Assembly (NCBI GenBank): GCA_018814465.1
Contig: JAHIZR010000029.1
Coordinates: 1 to 8,945 of the forward strand
DNA length: 8,945 nt
From: a bacterium
Lineage (GTDB): Bacteria > Electryoneota > RPQS01
Direction: 5' to 3'
The position numbers were made by a program, and so were the translations under genes. Of this stretch, positions 1 through 5,820 are shown in pieces. The stretch's first letter is position 1, and each line of letters opens with the position of its first letter. Below the pieces are notes generated by a model, which worked only from the letters and a program-made list of their open reading frames with translations, was not told where the DNA came from and did not search any database.

Positions 1-268
1 AATTCCGCTGACAGTCTCGCTGCGCGCCTATCCGAATCCCTTTAATCCGAGCACTACGATTTCTTTTGATTTGCCGCAATCGGGATATGTTTCGCTGCAG
101 GTTTTTGATATGCTGGGACGATTGGTGGAGTCGCTGGAGGGTCGGGTGCTGCAGGCCGGTCCGCATACGACGCAGTTTCACGGCAATGATCTGGCCAGCG
201 GAATTTATTTTGTTCAACTCAAAAGCAATCAGCAGGTCAGTGCGCAAAGAATCGTATTCATAAAGTAG
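1..268 (+). CDS. 3' end of a secreted protein with a T9SS type A-like C-terminal sorting domain (5' truncated)
   Basis: The reading frame is open from base 2 to the TAG at 266-268, giving 88 residues with no start in the window. The segment begins with YPNPFNPSTT and continues through ISFDLP, YVSLQVFDMLGRLV, ASGIYFVQL and a final RIVFIK. This is the usual layout of the roughly 80-residue FlgD-Ig-like or type IX sorting domain: an NPFNP opener, a VFD-LGR-V strand, an (S/A)G-Y strand and a basic last strand. In such proteins the tail directs the folded protein across the outer membrane through the T9SS. The catalytic or binding part lies upstream of the window, so the protein's role is unknown. 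The TTG at 71 and the overlapping frame from 66 are not real starts, because the homologous domain begins earlier. The next gene starts 19 bases downstream and may be co-transcribed. Confidence 0.88.
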   Translation, partial: IPLTVSLRAYPNPFNPSTTISFDLPQSGYVSLQVFDMLGRLVESLEGRVLQAGPHTTQFHGNDLASGIYFVQLKSNQQVSAQRIVFIK

Positions 269-276
269 AGTCAATT

Positions 277-280
277 AAGG
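277..280 (+). promoter_or_regulatory. Ribosome binding site for the DUF5683-like gene
   Basis: AAGG lies 7 bases upstream of the ATG at 288. It is a partial Shine-Dalgarno match that supports this start, which is also where the signal peptide begins. Confidence 0.5.
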
Positions 281-287
281 TGACTCG

Positions 288-1019
288 ATGTATATAACAA
301 GATTGTCCATTTTGCTATTCGCGTTTTGCCTCTGTGTTAATACTTTCGCGCAGGAGACAACGGCGGGAAACAGATTGTTCTCTGAAGCACAGACCGCTTA
401 CGACAACGGCCGCTATAACGAGGCGGAACTCGCGGCGCTGCGTGGTGTGCGGGAGGTCGAAGCCGATCCGCTCGCGACGATTCCCTTCCATGTGCTGCTG
501 GGTTTTGTCTATGTCGCGCGCGATCAGACGGAAGACGCCTATCGCGAGTTTGCAAAAGTCGTATCCATCAATCCGGCTTACGAGCTCGATCCGGTTATGA
601 CATCTCCGAAAATCCTTGAGGTTTTTCGCAGAGCTAAGAAGGATTACATGGACAACTGGTTGAGTCAGCCGCAGATCTACAGAATGCCGCAGGCGGATGT
701 GCGGCTGGCAGCTTCCGCGCGTTCACTGGTGCTGCCCGGATGGGGACAGTACTACAAAGATCAGAAGATAAAAGGAACGGCCTTCACCGCTTTTCAGGTA
801 CTGTCAATCGCCGCCCTGGCCGTATTGCAGGCGGAAGTCAACCGTCGTCATGATGATTACCTGAGCATTCGGGAGCACAACAGTCCCTTTATCGAAGACC
901 GTTATCAGGAATACCGCCGCGCCTACCGCATGCGCAATGCAGCCGGTTATTTTGCGCTCGGAGTCTATATCCTGAATTACCTCGATGCGCTCTACACGCC
1001 CGTCGGTAAGAAGAAGTAA
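288..1019 (+). CDS. Secreted/membrane protein with TPR-like helices and a DUF5683-like C-terminal membrane domain
   Basis: The protein has 243 residues. Residues 1-22 form a signal peptide with a hydrophobic core ending NTFAQ. Residues about 28-118 are helical with a TPR-like pattern (AYDNGRYNEAE, LLGFVYVA, AYREFAKVVSINP), followed by the SPKILEVFRRAK stretch often seen after such repeats in FCB proteins. Residues about 140-236 resemble DUF5683: the motif LPGWGQYYKDQKIKG (149-163), one hydrophobic helix at about 163-182 and a second at about 218-236 ending NYLDALY, with its buried Asp. The family is common in Bacteroidota and relatives, and its biochemical role is not established. An inner-membrane protein with a periplasmic N-terminal half is a plausible arrangement but is inferred. 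It sits 19 bases after the sorting-domain gene and 35 bases before the A+T-rich cassette. Confidence 0.82.
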   Translation: MYITRLSILLFAFCLCVNTFAQETTAGNRLFSEAQTAYDNGRYNEAELAALRGVREVEADPLATIPFHVLLGFVYVARDQTEDAYREFAKVVSINPAYELDPVMTSPKILEVFRRAKKDYMDNWLSQPQIYRMPQADVRLAASARSLVLPGWGQYYKDQKIKGTAFTAFQVLSIAALAVLQAEVNRRHDDYLSIREHNSPFIEDRYQEYRRAYRMRNAAGYFALGVYILNYLDALYTPVGKKK

Positions 1020-1042
1020 GGCTTTGGTCACTCCGTTAAGTA

Positions 1043-1048
1043 GAGGAG
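1043..1048 (+). promoter_or_regulatory. Strong ribosome binding site for the cassette's first gene
   Basis: GAGGAG lies 6 bases before the ATG at 1055. It is a much better Shine-Dalgarno match than those of most genes here, and it supports this start. I see no clear promoter in the 35-base gap, so transcription may come from upstream. Confidence 0.65.
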
Positions 1049-1054
1049 TTTAAT

Positions 1055-2131
1055 ATGGACAATAAAACTAGTACTACACGCCGAATTTCACTGAAGCTAG
1101 AAGGACCTTCCGTTAAAAATGGTCGCGTACCTATTAATGTACTAGCATCCAAATTGGATGCTCTTCAGACTTCTCTTTACAATGTTGCTTCTACAAAACG
1201 AAAGGGGGGCAAACGTGGAAACTGGTCCTCCCATATTCGCAGGTCTTGTGAACTGCTTTTCGTGGAAACAAAACTCGGAAGCCTGGAAGTTATAACTGAA
1301 TTAGCACCCGCCGATGAATTTGAAGAGGAAGGCATTGATCTAGGTCTTGATAGTATACAGCTTTATCGAAGACTCCTCGAATCAGTGACTAGAAATGACA
1401 CGGAAGCTTTAATAGGAGATTTCCCCGATTCTGGTGCTCGCGCCAGAGTTCTTAATTCGCTCAAAAAAGTGTTGCCAAATGAAGAAGATGAGTACAACGT
1501 ACGAATTGGACTTAATGGTAGCAAAGCACAATACGAGATGTCTGCTAGGAATAGGGATTTTTTGAATAAATGTGTTACATTGTGTGAAGATGAGATTATT
1601 GACGAAGAATCAATAAGAACCGTTACTGGACGGCTATTCAGAATCGAAATCGAGACAGCAACGCGTAATATAGGCCTGGATGTTGCTAACCGACAGATTA
1701 GATGTAGATATCCTGACTCGCTTGAGCAGACAATTTCTCAGTTTATAACCGGTTCGCTTGTTGAGGTTACAGGTCGCGTTTCCTTGGACACTCAAGACAA
1801 TATCGTTGAGATAACAGAAATTCTCCATATCGACGATATCCAACCTCGTCCAATCATCATGACACAGATTAAGCTTGATCATAGAGCATTAGTTTTCAAG
1901 AATCCTATAACAGTGGACTTAGACTTCCGAAATAGCTTATGGATTCACGAGTACGAACCGCTAGGTATCCTGTCCTATGCGAGTACTCGGCGCCAATCAC
2001 TCGATTTCTTTAGAGAGGAGTTTCTTGTACTCTGGGACGAGATAGCAAACTGTGATGATTCAGAACTAACATATGATGCAGTGGACCTAAAGAAACGAAT
2101 CAAGTCTATCGTAACAGAGAGGGGGGAATAA
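1055..2131 (+). CDS. Unknown 358-aa protein with an OB-like segment, partner of a HicA-like protein
   Basis: I do not recognise a named family. Four parts can be seen. Residues 10-83 start ISLKLEGPSVKNGRVPINVL and end ELLFVETKLGSLEVITELAP, which looks like an alpha/beta domain. Residues about 95-180 are mixed helical. Residues about 187-260 (TVTGRLFRIEIET, RQIRCRYPDSLEQTI, LVEVTGRVSLD, ITEILHIDDI) have the strand-helix-strand spacing of a small OB-like barrel. The C-terminal 300-350 stretch (PLGILSYASTRRQSLDFFREEFLVLWDEIA, quoted here in part) is helical and acidic. There is no signal peptide or membrane helix, so it should be cytoplasmic. The next gene starts 2 bases after its stop, so the two are probably translated together. 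The protein could be an antitoxin-like partner of that gene, but this rests only on gene order and layout. Codons and base composition are richer in A+T than in the flanking genes, suggesting acquisition. Confidence 0.8.
   Translation: MDNKTSTTRRISLKLEGPSVKNGRVPINVLASKLDALQTSLYNVASTKRKGGKRGNWSSHIRRSCELLFVETKLGSLEVITELAPADEFEEEGIDLGLDSIQLYRRLLESVTRNDTEALIGDFPDSGARARVLNSLKKVLPNEEDEYNVRIGLNGSKAQYEMSARNRDFLNKCVTLCEDEIIDEESIRTVTGRLFRIEIETATRNIGLDVANRQIRCRYPDSLEQTISQFITGSLVEVTGRVSLDTQDNIVEITEILHIDDIQPRPIIMTQIKLDHRALVFKNPITVDLDFRNSLWIHEYEPLGILSYASTRRQSLDFFREEFLVLWDEIANCDDSELTYDAVDLKKRIKSIVTERGE
2117..2126 (+). promoter_or_regulatory. Ribosome binding site for the HicA-like gene, inside the preceding gene
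   Basis: The purine run AGAGGGGGG lies about 7 bases before the ATG at 2134, within the last codons of the upstream gene. With a 2-base gap between stop and start, this layout favours translational coupling. Confidence 0.5.
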
Positions 2132-2133
2132 TT

Positions 2134-2430
2134 ATGGCATCGTTTAAGACAAAAGATCTTGAAAATGCTTTAACCTCAAAGGGATTTAAAAAAGTAAAAA
2201 CCCATCACGAAATGTATTGGTTGTATTGCAACGGCAAGAAAACTCATATCAGGACACGAATTAGCCATTCTGAAAAAGAATATGGAGACAACCTTCTTTC
2301 ACAAATGGCTAAGCAAACAAAACTCCACAGGTCAGAATTTCTTGACTTGGTTGAATGTCCTCTTTCGGAAGAAGAATACCTAAAGAAGCTCATCCAGAGA
2401 GGCATTATAATAGTCAGCAGAAATAATTGA
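2134..2430 (+). CDS. HicA/YcfA-like small protein, putative toxin of a two-gene module
   Basis: The protein has 98 residues, close to the usual 60-90 of HicA toxins. HicA proteins are small mRNA interferases with a dsRBD-like fold and one key histidine in a (G)SHH motif. Here residues 5-25 read KTKDLENALTSKGFKKVKTHH, quoted in part as TKDLENAL, KGFKKV and KTHHEMYW, so H24 would take the place of the catalytic His. The strand KKTHIRTRISHS (35-46) follows, then a helix DNLLSQMAKQTKL (52-64), where HicA typically has an I-KQ-GL pattern. The tail EFLDLVECPLSEEEYLKKLI extends past a minimal HicA and fits a longer HicA-like subgroup. No HicB-type antitoxin is adjacent; the upstream 358-residue gene occupies that role by position. 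Toxin activity is inferred from family resemblance. A different RNA-binding function remains possible. Confidence 0.72.
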   Translation: MASFKTKDLENALTSKGFKKVKTHHEMYWLYCNGKKTHIRTRISHSEKEYGDNLLSQMAKQTKLHRSEFLDLVECPLSEEEYLKKLIQRGIIIVSRNN

Positions 2431-2432
2431 GC

Positions 2433-2442
2433 GTATTAATAC
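2433..2442 (+). repeat. Perfect 10-base palindrome between the cassette and the glycan operon
   Basis: GTATTAATAC is its own reverse complement. It lies in the 35-base gap between the HicA-like stop (2430) and the GT9 start (2466). It could be an operator half-site or a chance A+T-rich palindrome. Nothing else identifies it. Confidence 0.3.
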
Positions 2443-2465
2443 TCCTTCGACAGATAATTAACCTC

Positions 2466-3557
2466 ATGACCTATACTATCCACAGAGACTGCCGCCATTT
2501 TCGCGGACACCTTCCCTGCCGGCCGCATAAGCAGCAGGGCGTCGTTTGCGAAAGCTGCGGCTATTATGAACCGTTCAAGGAACACATCCTGATTATCAAG
2601 CTGGCTGCTGTCGGGGATGTCATTCGCACGACGGTTCTGCTGCGCAAGCTCCGTAAGGAGTTGCCGCAGGCATGGATCAGTTGGCTGACCGAGACGCCCG
2701 CCGTGGTGCCGACGCGCGCTTTTGACAAAGATGGTGTGGACGAGGTACTGAAATGGGGACATGACGCGACATTGATCGCCAGATCTACCCCTTGGGATTG
2801 GGTCATCGTGCTGGATAAAGACCGTGAAGTCTGCGCGCTGGCGAATCGCTTAAAGACAAAGAAACTGTCCGGCTATCTGTTAAAAGACGGCCTGCCCGCG
2901 CCTGCTGATGAACTCGCAACCGATAAGTTCATCACCGGGATAGATGACTTCAAGAACCGCGAAAACACGCTGTCTTATCCGCAGGAAATATTCCGGATTT
3001 GCGGCTATGAATGGCAGGGCGAGGAATACCTATTCGACCCGCGACTTGATCAGCCGCTTCCCGAAGGCGTGCCGGCCCGCCAACCTGTTATCGGGTTGAA
3101 TACCGGCTGCGCGCCGCGCTGGAAAACCCGCTTGTGGCCCTTTGAGTACTGGGAGGAGTTGACCTATCTGCTGAGCCAGAAAGGCTATGCGGTATTGCTG
3201 CTGGGCGGACCGGACGAAGACGAACGCAACACCGCGCTGGCCTCCGAAGGCAACGCCGCCTATCTGGGATATTTCCCGCTGCCGCAATTTATCCGGCTTG
3301 TGGGCGAATGCGATGTGGTCGTTTCCGCCGTAACGATGGCGATGCATATCGCCATCGGTCTGCAAAAACGATTGGTGCTGTTCAACAATATTTTCAATCC
3401 GAAAGAGTTCGAACTGTACGGCCGCGGCGAGATCATCGAGCCGCATCCGCCCTGCGAATGCACTTTTCCGATCTCCTGCGATAAAAACTGCATGTCACGC
3501 ATTACTCCCGATATCGTCCTCGCGGCAGTGGAAAGACAGGCGGCCGTTCTCAGATGA
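2466..3557 (+). CDS. Glycosyltransferase family 9 (heptosyltransferase-like) with cysteine clusters at both ends
   Basis: The protein has 363 residues. GT9 enzymes transfer ADP-heptose or related sugars during lipopolysaccharide core or surface-glycan assembly, on the cytoplasmic side of the inner membrane. The GT9 N-domain is clear from ILIIKLAAVGDVIRTT (41-56), with the catalytic-type Asp at 51. The C-domain shows IGLNTGCAPRWKTRLWP, VLLLGGPDEDE and the donor-site stretch VSAVTMAMHIAIGLQKR. Ahead of the fold, residues 9-31 form a Cys4 knuckle (C9, C18, C28, C31; CRHFRGHLPC and CESC). Near the end, C330, C332, C338 and C342 form a second cluster. I chose the ATG at 2466 because the knuckle starts just after it. 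A TTG at 2427 would overlap the previous gene and add unrelated residues. No clear Shine-Dalgarno is present. The stop overlaps the next start (ATGA). The acceptor sugar is unknown. Confidence 0.9.
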   Translation: MTYTIHRDCRHFRGHLPCRPHKQQGVVCESCGYYEPFKEHILIIKLAAVGDVIRTTVLLRKLRKELPQAWISWLTETPAVVPTRAFDKDGVDEVLKWGHDATLIARSTPWDWVIVLDKDREVCALANRLKTKKLSGYLLKDGLPAPADELATDKFITGIDDFKNRENTLSYPQEIFRICGYEWQGEEYLFDPRLDQPLPEGVPARQPVIGLNTGCAPRWKTRLWPFEYWEELTYLLSQKGYAVLLLGGPDEDERNTALASEGNAAYLGYFPLPQFIRLVGECDVVVSAVTMAMHIAIGLQKRLVLFNNIFNPKEFELYGRGEIIEPHPPCECTFPISCDKNCMSRITPDIVLAAVERQAAVLR

Positions 3558-4705
3558 AAATCGTGCTGATGGGTCCGGCCTATCCGCTGCGCGGCGGCAT
3601 CGCACAGTATCTTGCCGTGCTCTATGAGAAGCTGCGCGAAGCGGGACATGAAGTCCGCTTCGTTTCTTTCATTAAGCAGTTTCCCGAATGGCTTTTTCCC
3701 GGGAAGACTCAACTCGAGCAAAGCGAGCATCTGATCGATGTACATCCGACGGCTAAGTTCGCTCCCTTGGGGATGCTGAGCTGGCGACGGACGGCAAAAG
3801 AGATTGCCAAGTATAACCCGGACCTGGTCGTCTTCAAATGGTGGATGCCGTTTTTCGGCCTGGGCTATTGGGCGGTGGCCAGATGGCTGCGCAAGCACAC
3901 GAAAGCGCGTGTGCTTTTCATTATCGACAATACGATTCCGCATGAAGCGCGTCCCGGAGATAAGTTCCTGACCAAACGCGCCTTCTCGCAAGTGGATTTC
4001 TTCATTGCGCAAAGCAAGGCGGTGGAAAAGGATACCTTCGAGTGGTTCCCGAATCTTGAGAAACACCGCATCAAAATGTGTCCGCACCCGATCTACGACT
4101 GCTATCCGGCTTTTGATGGCGGCAGACTGGCGGCGAGGGAAGCTCTCGGACTGGCGGCGGATGCAAAAACGCTCCTGTTCTTCGGCTTTGTTCGCGAATA
4201 CAAAGGGCTGCATCTGCTGCTGGATGCGCTTCCCCTGATTCGCAAGACTCATCCCGGTATTCGGCTGCTGGTTGTCGGCGAGTTCTATGACAGTCGCGAC
4301 TCTTACGACAAGAAGCTTCAGGAGTTACAGCTTCAGGCGTGCGTTAGCATTCGCGATGACTATGTGCCAAATGAGGAGGTCGGAAAATATTTCGCGGCGG
4401 CGGATTGTGTCGTGCTGCCCTATCGTTCTGCTACTCAATCGGGAATCATTCAGGTCGCTTACGCGCTTGACATGCCCGTCATCACTACCGATGTCGGCGG
4501 TCTGGCTGAAGTCGTCGAAGACAAAGTAACGGGTTATATTGTTCCGCCTGAAAATCCCGCCGCCCTGGCTGATGCGGTTAACAAGTTTTATGCAGCCGGA
4601 GGACGTCCGGCCTTTGAAGATAATGTCAAACGGGCGGCCCGGCAGTTCAGTTGGGAAGGCCTGGTAAAAACCTTAACCGAGTTTATTGAAGAGGATAAAT
4701 CCTGA
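3554..4705 (+). CDS. Glycosyltransferase family 4 (GT-B fold)
   Basis: The protein has 383 residues, the usual GT4 length. GT4 retaining enzymes move a nucleotide-activated sugar onto a lipid-linked or glycan acceptor in the cytoplasm. The N-terminal domain starts KIVLMGPAYPLRGGIAQY (2-19), with the flexible glycine loop that contacts the donor. The C-terminal domain holds LLFFGFVREYKGLHLLLDAL (207-226), RLLVVGEF, the strand VVLPYRSATQSGIIQVAYAL (286-305) and PVITTDVGGLAEVV (308-321). The usual EX7E glutamate pair is not in its standard place: SATQSGIIQ replaces the E-F-G part, while the VGGLAE segment is intact. A similar ATQSG variant is familiar in some GT4 subgroups, so this need not mean loss of activity. 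The ATG overlaps the GT9 stop by 4 bases and the next gene overlaps this stop, so it belongs to a tight operon. Donor and acceptor sugars cannot be assigned. Confidence 0.92.
   Translation: MKIVLMGPAYPLRGGIAQYLAVLYEKLREAGHEVRFVSFIKQFPEWLFPGKTQLEQSEHLIDVHPTAKFAPLGMLSWRRTAKEIAKYNPDLVVFKWWMPFFGLGYWAVARWLRKHTKARVLFIIDNTIPHEARPGDKFLTKRAFSQVDFFIAQSKAVEKDTFEWFPNLEKHRIKMCPHPIYDCYPAFDGGRLAAREALGLAADAKTLLFFGFVREYKGLHLLLDALPLIRKTHPGIRLLVVGEFYDSRDSYDKKLQELQLQACVSIRDDYVPNEEVGKYFAAADCVVLPYRSATQSGIIQVAYALDMPVITTDVGGLAEVVEDKVTGYIVPPENPAALADAVNKFYAAGGRPAFEDNVKRAARQFSWEGLVKTLTEFIEEDKS
4690..4695 (+). promoter_or_regulatory. Ribosome binding site supporting a CTG start
   Basis: AGAGGA lies 6 bases before the CTG at 4702, inside the end of the GT4 gene. 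No ATG, GTG or TTG is at that spacing in this frame, and the frame has a stop at 4696-4698, so this site decides in favour of the CTG. Confidence 0.55.
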
Positions 4706-5529
4706 ACGTAGAAGCAATCGAATATGATCCGCTAAAAGCGGTACTGGGCAAGCGCGTCTCCCGCAGTGTGCCGGGACGACGGCTGTTTTATACGGCACTC
4801 GGCGCGCTGTTCCTGCGAACATGGCATGCCAAAAAGGAACTGAAGCGCATCGCCAAACAGCGGGATAAATGGGATATTTACGACGCCGGTTCCGGCTACG
4901 GACAGTACACCTATATGATGGGCAAGTACTTTCCCAATGCTTCGATCCATGCCGTTGATGTCAAGGAAGAAGAAGTCGAAGCCTGCAACTGGTTCACGCA
5001 GCATGTCGGACAAAAAAATACAGAATTCATCGTCGGCGATCTGGTCACTCACCGCAAGCCCGACAGCTTCGATCTGGCGCTGTCGGTCGATGTGATGGAG
5101 CATATTCTCGAAGATGAAGAGGTTTTTGCGAATGTCTTTGCGTCATTGCGGAGCGGCGGATTGTTTCTGGTGCTGACGCCCATTGCCAACCACGCGCATG
5201 AACCTGTCCCGGAAGACGCCAGCTTTTCCGCAATCGGCGAGCATGTCCGCGAGGGCTATACTGAAGAAGAATTCCGCGAAAAAATGGCGCGCGCCGGATT
5301 CGTCGTCGAGAAGATGAAGCGCACTTATGGTCCTGTCTTCGGCAAGTTCGCGTGGTGGATTCTTCAGCGCATCCCCATGCAATTGCTGACGGTTTCAAAA
5401 CTGTTAGCAGTCCTTGTTATTCCGCTGATGATCCTGTTGTATCCCTTCGCCGCGCTTGCAATGTGGCTGGATACGATTGTGCATAATGGGAAGGGCGGCG
5501 GCTGGCTCCTCCTCGCCAAGAAACCGTAA
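4702..5529 (+). CDS. Class I SAM-dependent methyltransferase with a C-terminal membrane-like helix, likely CTG start
   Basis: The protein has 275 residues if it starts at CTG 4702. It is predicted to move a methyl group from S-adenosylmethionine to a small molecule or sugar; the substrate is unknown. The SAM-binding fold is clear: motif I DAGSGYGQY (61-69), acidic strand-end AVDVKEEEVEA (84-94), VGDL (111-114), SVDVMEHILEDEE (128-140) and GGLFLVLTP (152-160). Residues about 231-256 are strongly hydrophobic (LLAVLVIPLMILLYPFAAL, in part), suggesting membrane attachment, perhaps near a lipid-linked glycan. I extend the start from the GTG at 4768 because the added residues (IEYDPLKAVLGKRVSRS) run straight into a basic stretch RRLFY, which resembles the N-terminus of such methyltransferases. 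AGAGGA is also well placed for the CTG. CTGA overlaps the GT4 stop, matching the ATGA overlap one gene upstream. If the GTG is used, the protein has 253 residues. Confidence 0.85.
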   Translation: MNVEAIEYDPLKAVLGKRVSRSVPGRRLFYTALGALFLRTWHAKKELKRIAKQRDKWDIYDAGSGYGQYTYMMGKYFPNASIHAVDVKEEEVEACNWFTQHVGQKNTEFIVGDLVTHRKPDSFDLALSVDVMEHILEDEEVFANVFASLRSGGLFLVLTPIANHAHEPVPEDASFSAIGEHVREGYTEEEFREKMARAGFVVEKMKRTYGPVFGKFAWWILQRIPMQLLTVSKLLAVLVIPLMILLYPFAALAMWLDTIVHNGKGGGWLLLAKKP

Positions 5530-5552
5530 GAACAACTCCTGACAGATAAGGC

Positions 5553-5585
5553 AAAGGCACGCGACGAGCGTGCCTTTCTGTGTTT
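5553..5585 (+). terminator. Rho-independent-type terminator after the glycan operon
   Basis: A 10-base perfect stem (AAAGGCACGC at 5553-5562 and its complement at 5568-5577) closes a 5-base loop and is followed by a T-rich tail CTGTGTTT. It lies 23 bases after the methyltransferase stop. This is the first clear terminator after base 268, which suggests one transcript may cover the genes from 288 to 5529. Confidence 0.75.
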
Positions 5586-5604
5586 AGTGCGAAATCATTT
5601 GCAT

Positions 5605-5662
5605 GGTTGAAAAAGAATCACTGCGGTTGATAAGCTTCAACAGGGGTTGATTTGCGGTTGAT
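5605..5662 (+). repeat. Four GGTTGA direct repeats, helically phased
   Basis: Copies of GGTTGA start at 5605, 5625, 5645 and 5656, all on the + strand. The near-10-base phasing would place them on one face of the helix, as for cooperative binding of a transcription factor. The stretch is short and could be partly chance. Confidence 0.4.
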
Positions 5663-5809
5663 AGTTTTCCACATCCACCTTTGGGGTCATCTTTATAAAC
5701 GCATGTTTCTGAATCAGTTTAATGTCTCATTAGTACTTGTCTCGCTTGGCTTATGGATTGCGATTCGTGCTGACAGCTTGAAATTTGAAATGAACGATGA
5801 ATGAATATG

Positions 5810-5815
5810 AAGGAG
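5810..5815 (+). promoter_or_regulatory. Ribosome binding site deciding the ATG at 5821
   Basis: AAGGAG lies 5 bases before the ATG at 5821 and overlaps the coding stretch that an ATG at 5797 would use. It shows that 5821 is the real start, in agreement with the signal peptide beginning MKRL there. Confidence 0.7.
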
Positions 5816-5820
5816 CACGT

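Larger units (their letters stand above)
5530..5820 (+). promoter_or_regulatory. Intergenic region with phased GGTTGA repeats upstream of the propeller gene
   Basis: This 291-base gap has no supported gene. After the terminator, GGTTGA occurs at 5605, 5625, 5645 and 5656, spaced 20, 20 and 11 bases, close to two, two and one helical turns. The last three are GGTTGAT, and two extend to TGCGGTTGAT (5622-5631 and 5653-5662). GTTGA (5626-5630) and TCAAC (5637-5641) also form an inverted repeat. TATAAA at 5694-5699 could be a -10 element, but I find no good -35 partner. Together this suggests a promoter with a regulator site for the gene at 5821. No family can be named. Confidence 0.4.

Noticed and set aside
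1020..1054. Attachment-site repeats flanking the cassette
   Set aside because: I compared the 5' and 3' flanks and found only trivial 5-base matches (ACTCC). There is no integrase or transposase gene.
2427..2465. TTG at 2427 as a start for the GT9 gene
   Set aside because: It overlaps the HicA-like stop, and the added residues are not part of the GT9 or cysteine-knuckle sequence. The ATG at 2466 directly precedes the knuckle.
3260..4252. 330-residue open frame on the minus strand across two + strand genes
   Set aside because: It runs antisense to the GT9 and GT4 genes, whose motifs are clear. Its translation shows no recognisable domain.
5797..5820. ATG at 5797 as the start of the propeller gene
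   Set aside because: It adds eight charged residues ahead of the signal peptide, and the Shine-Dalgarno AAGGAG lies within this stretch, correctly spaced for 5821.
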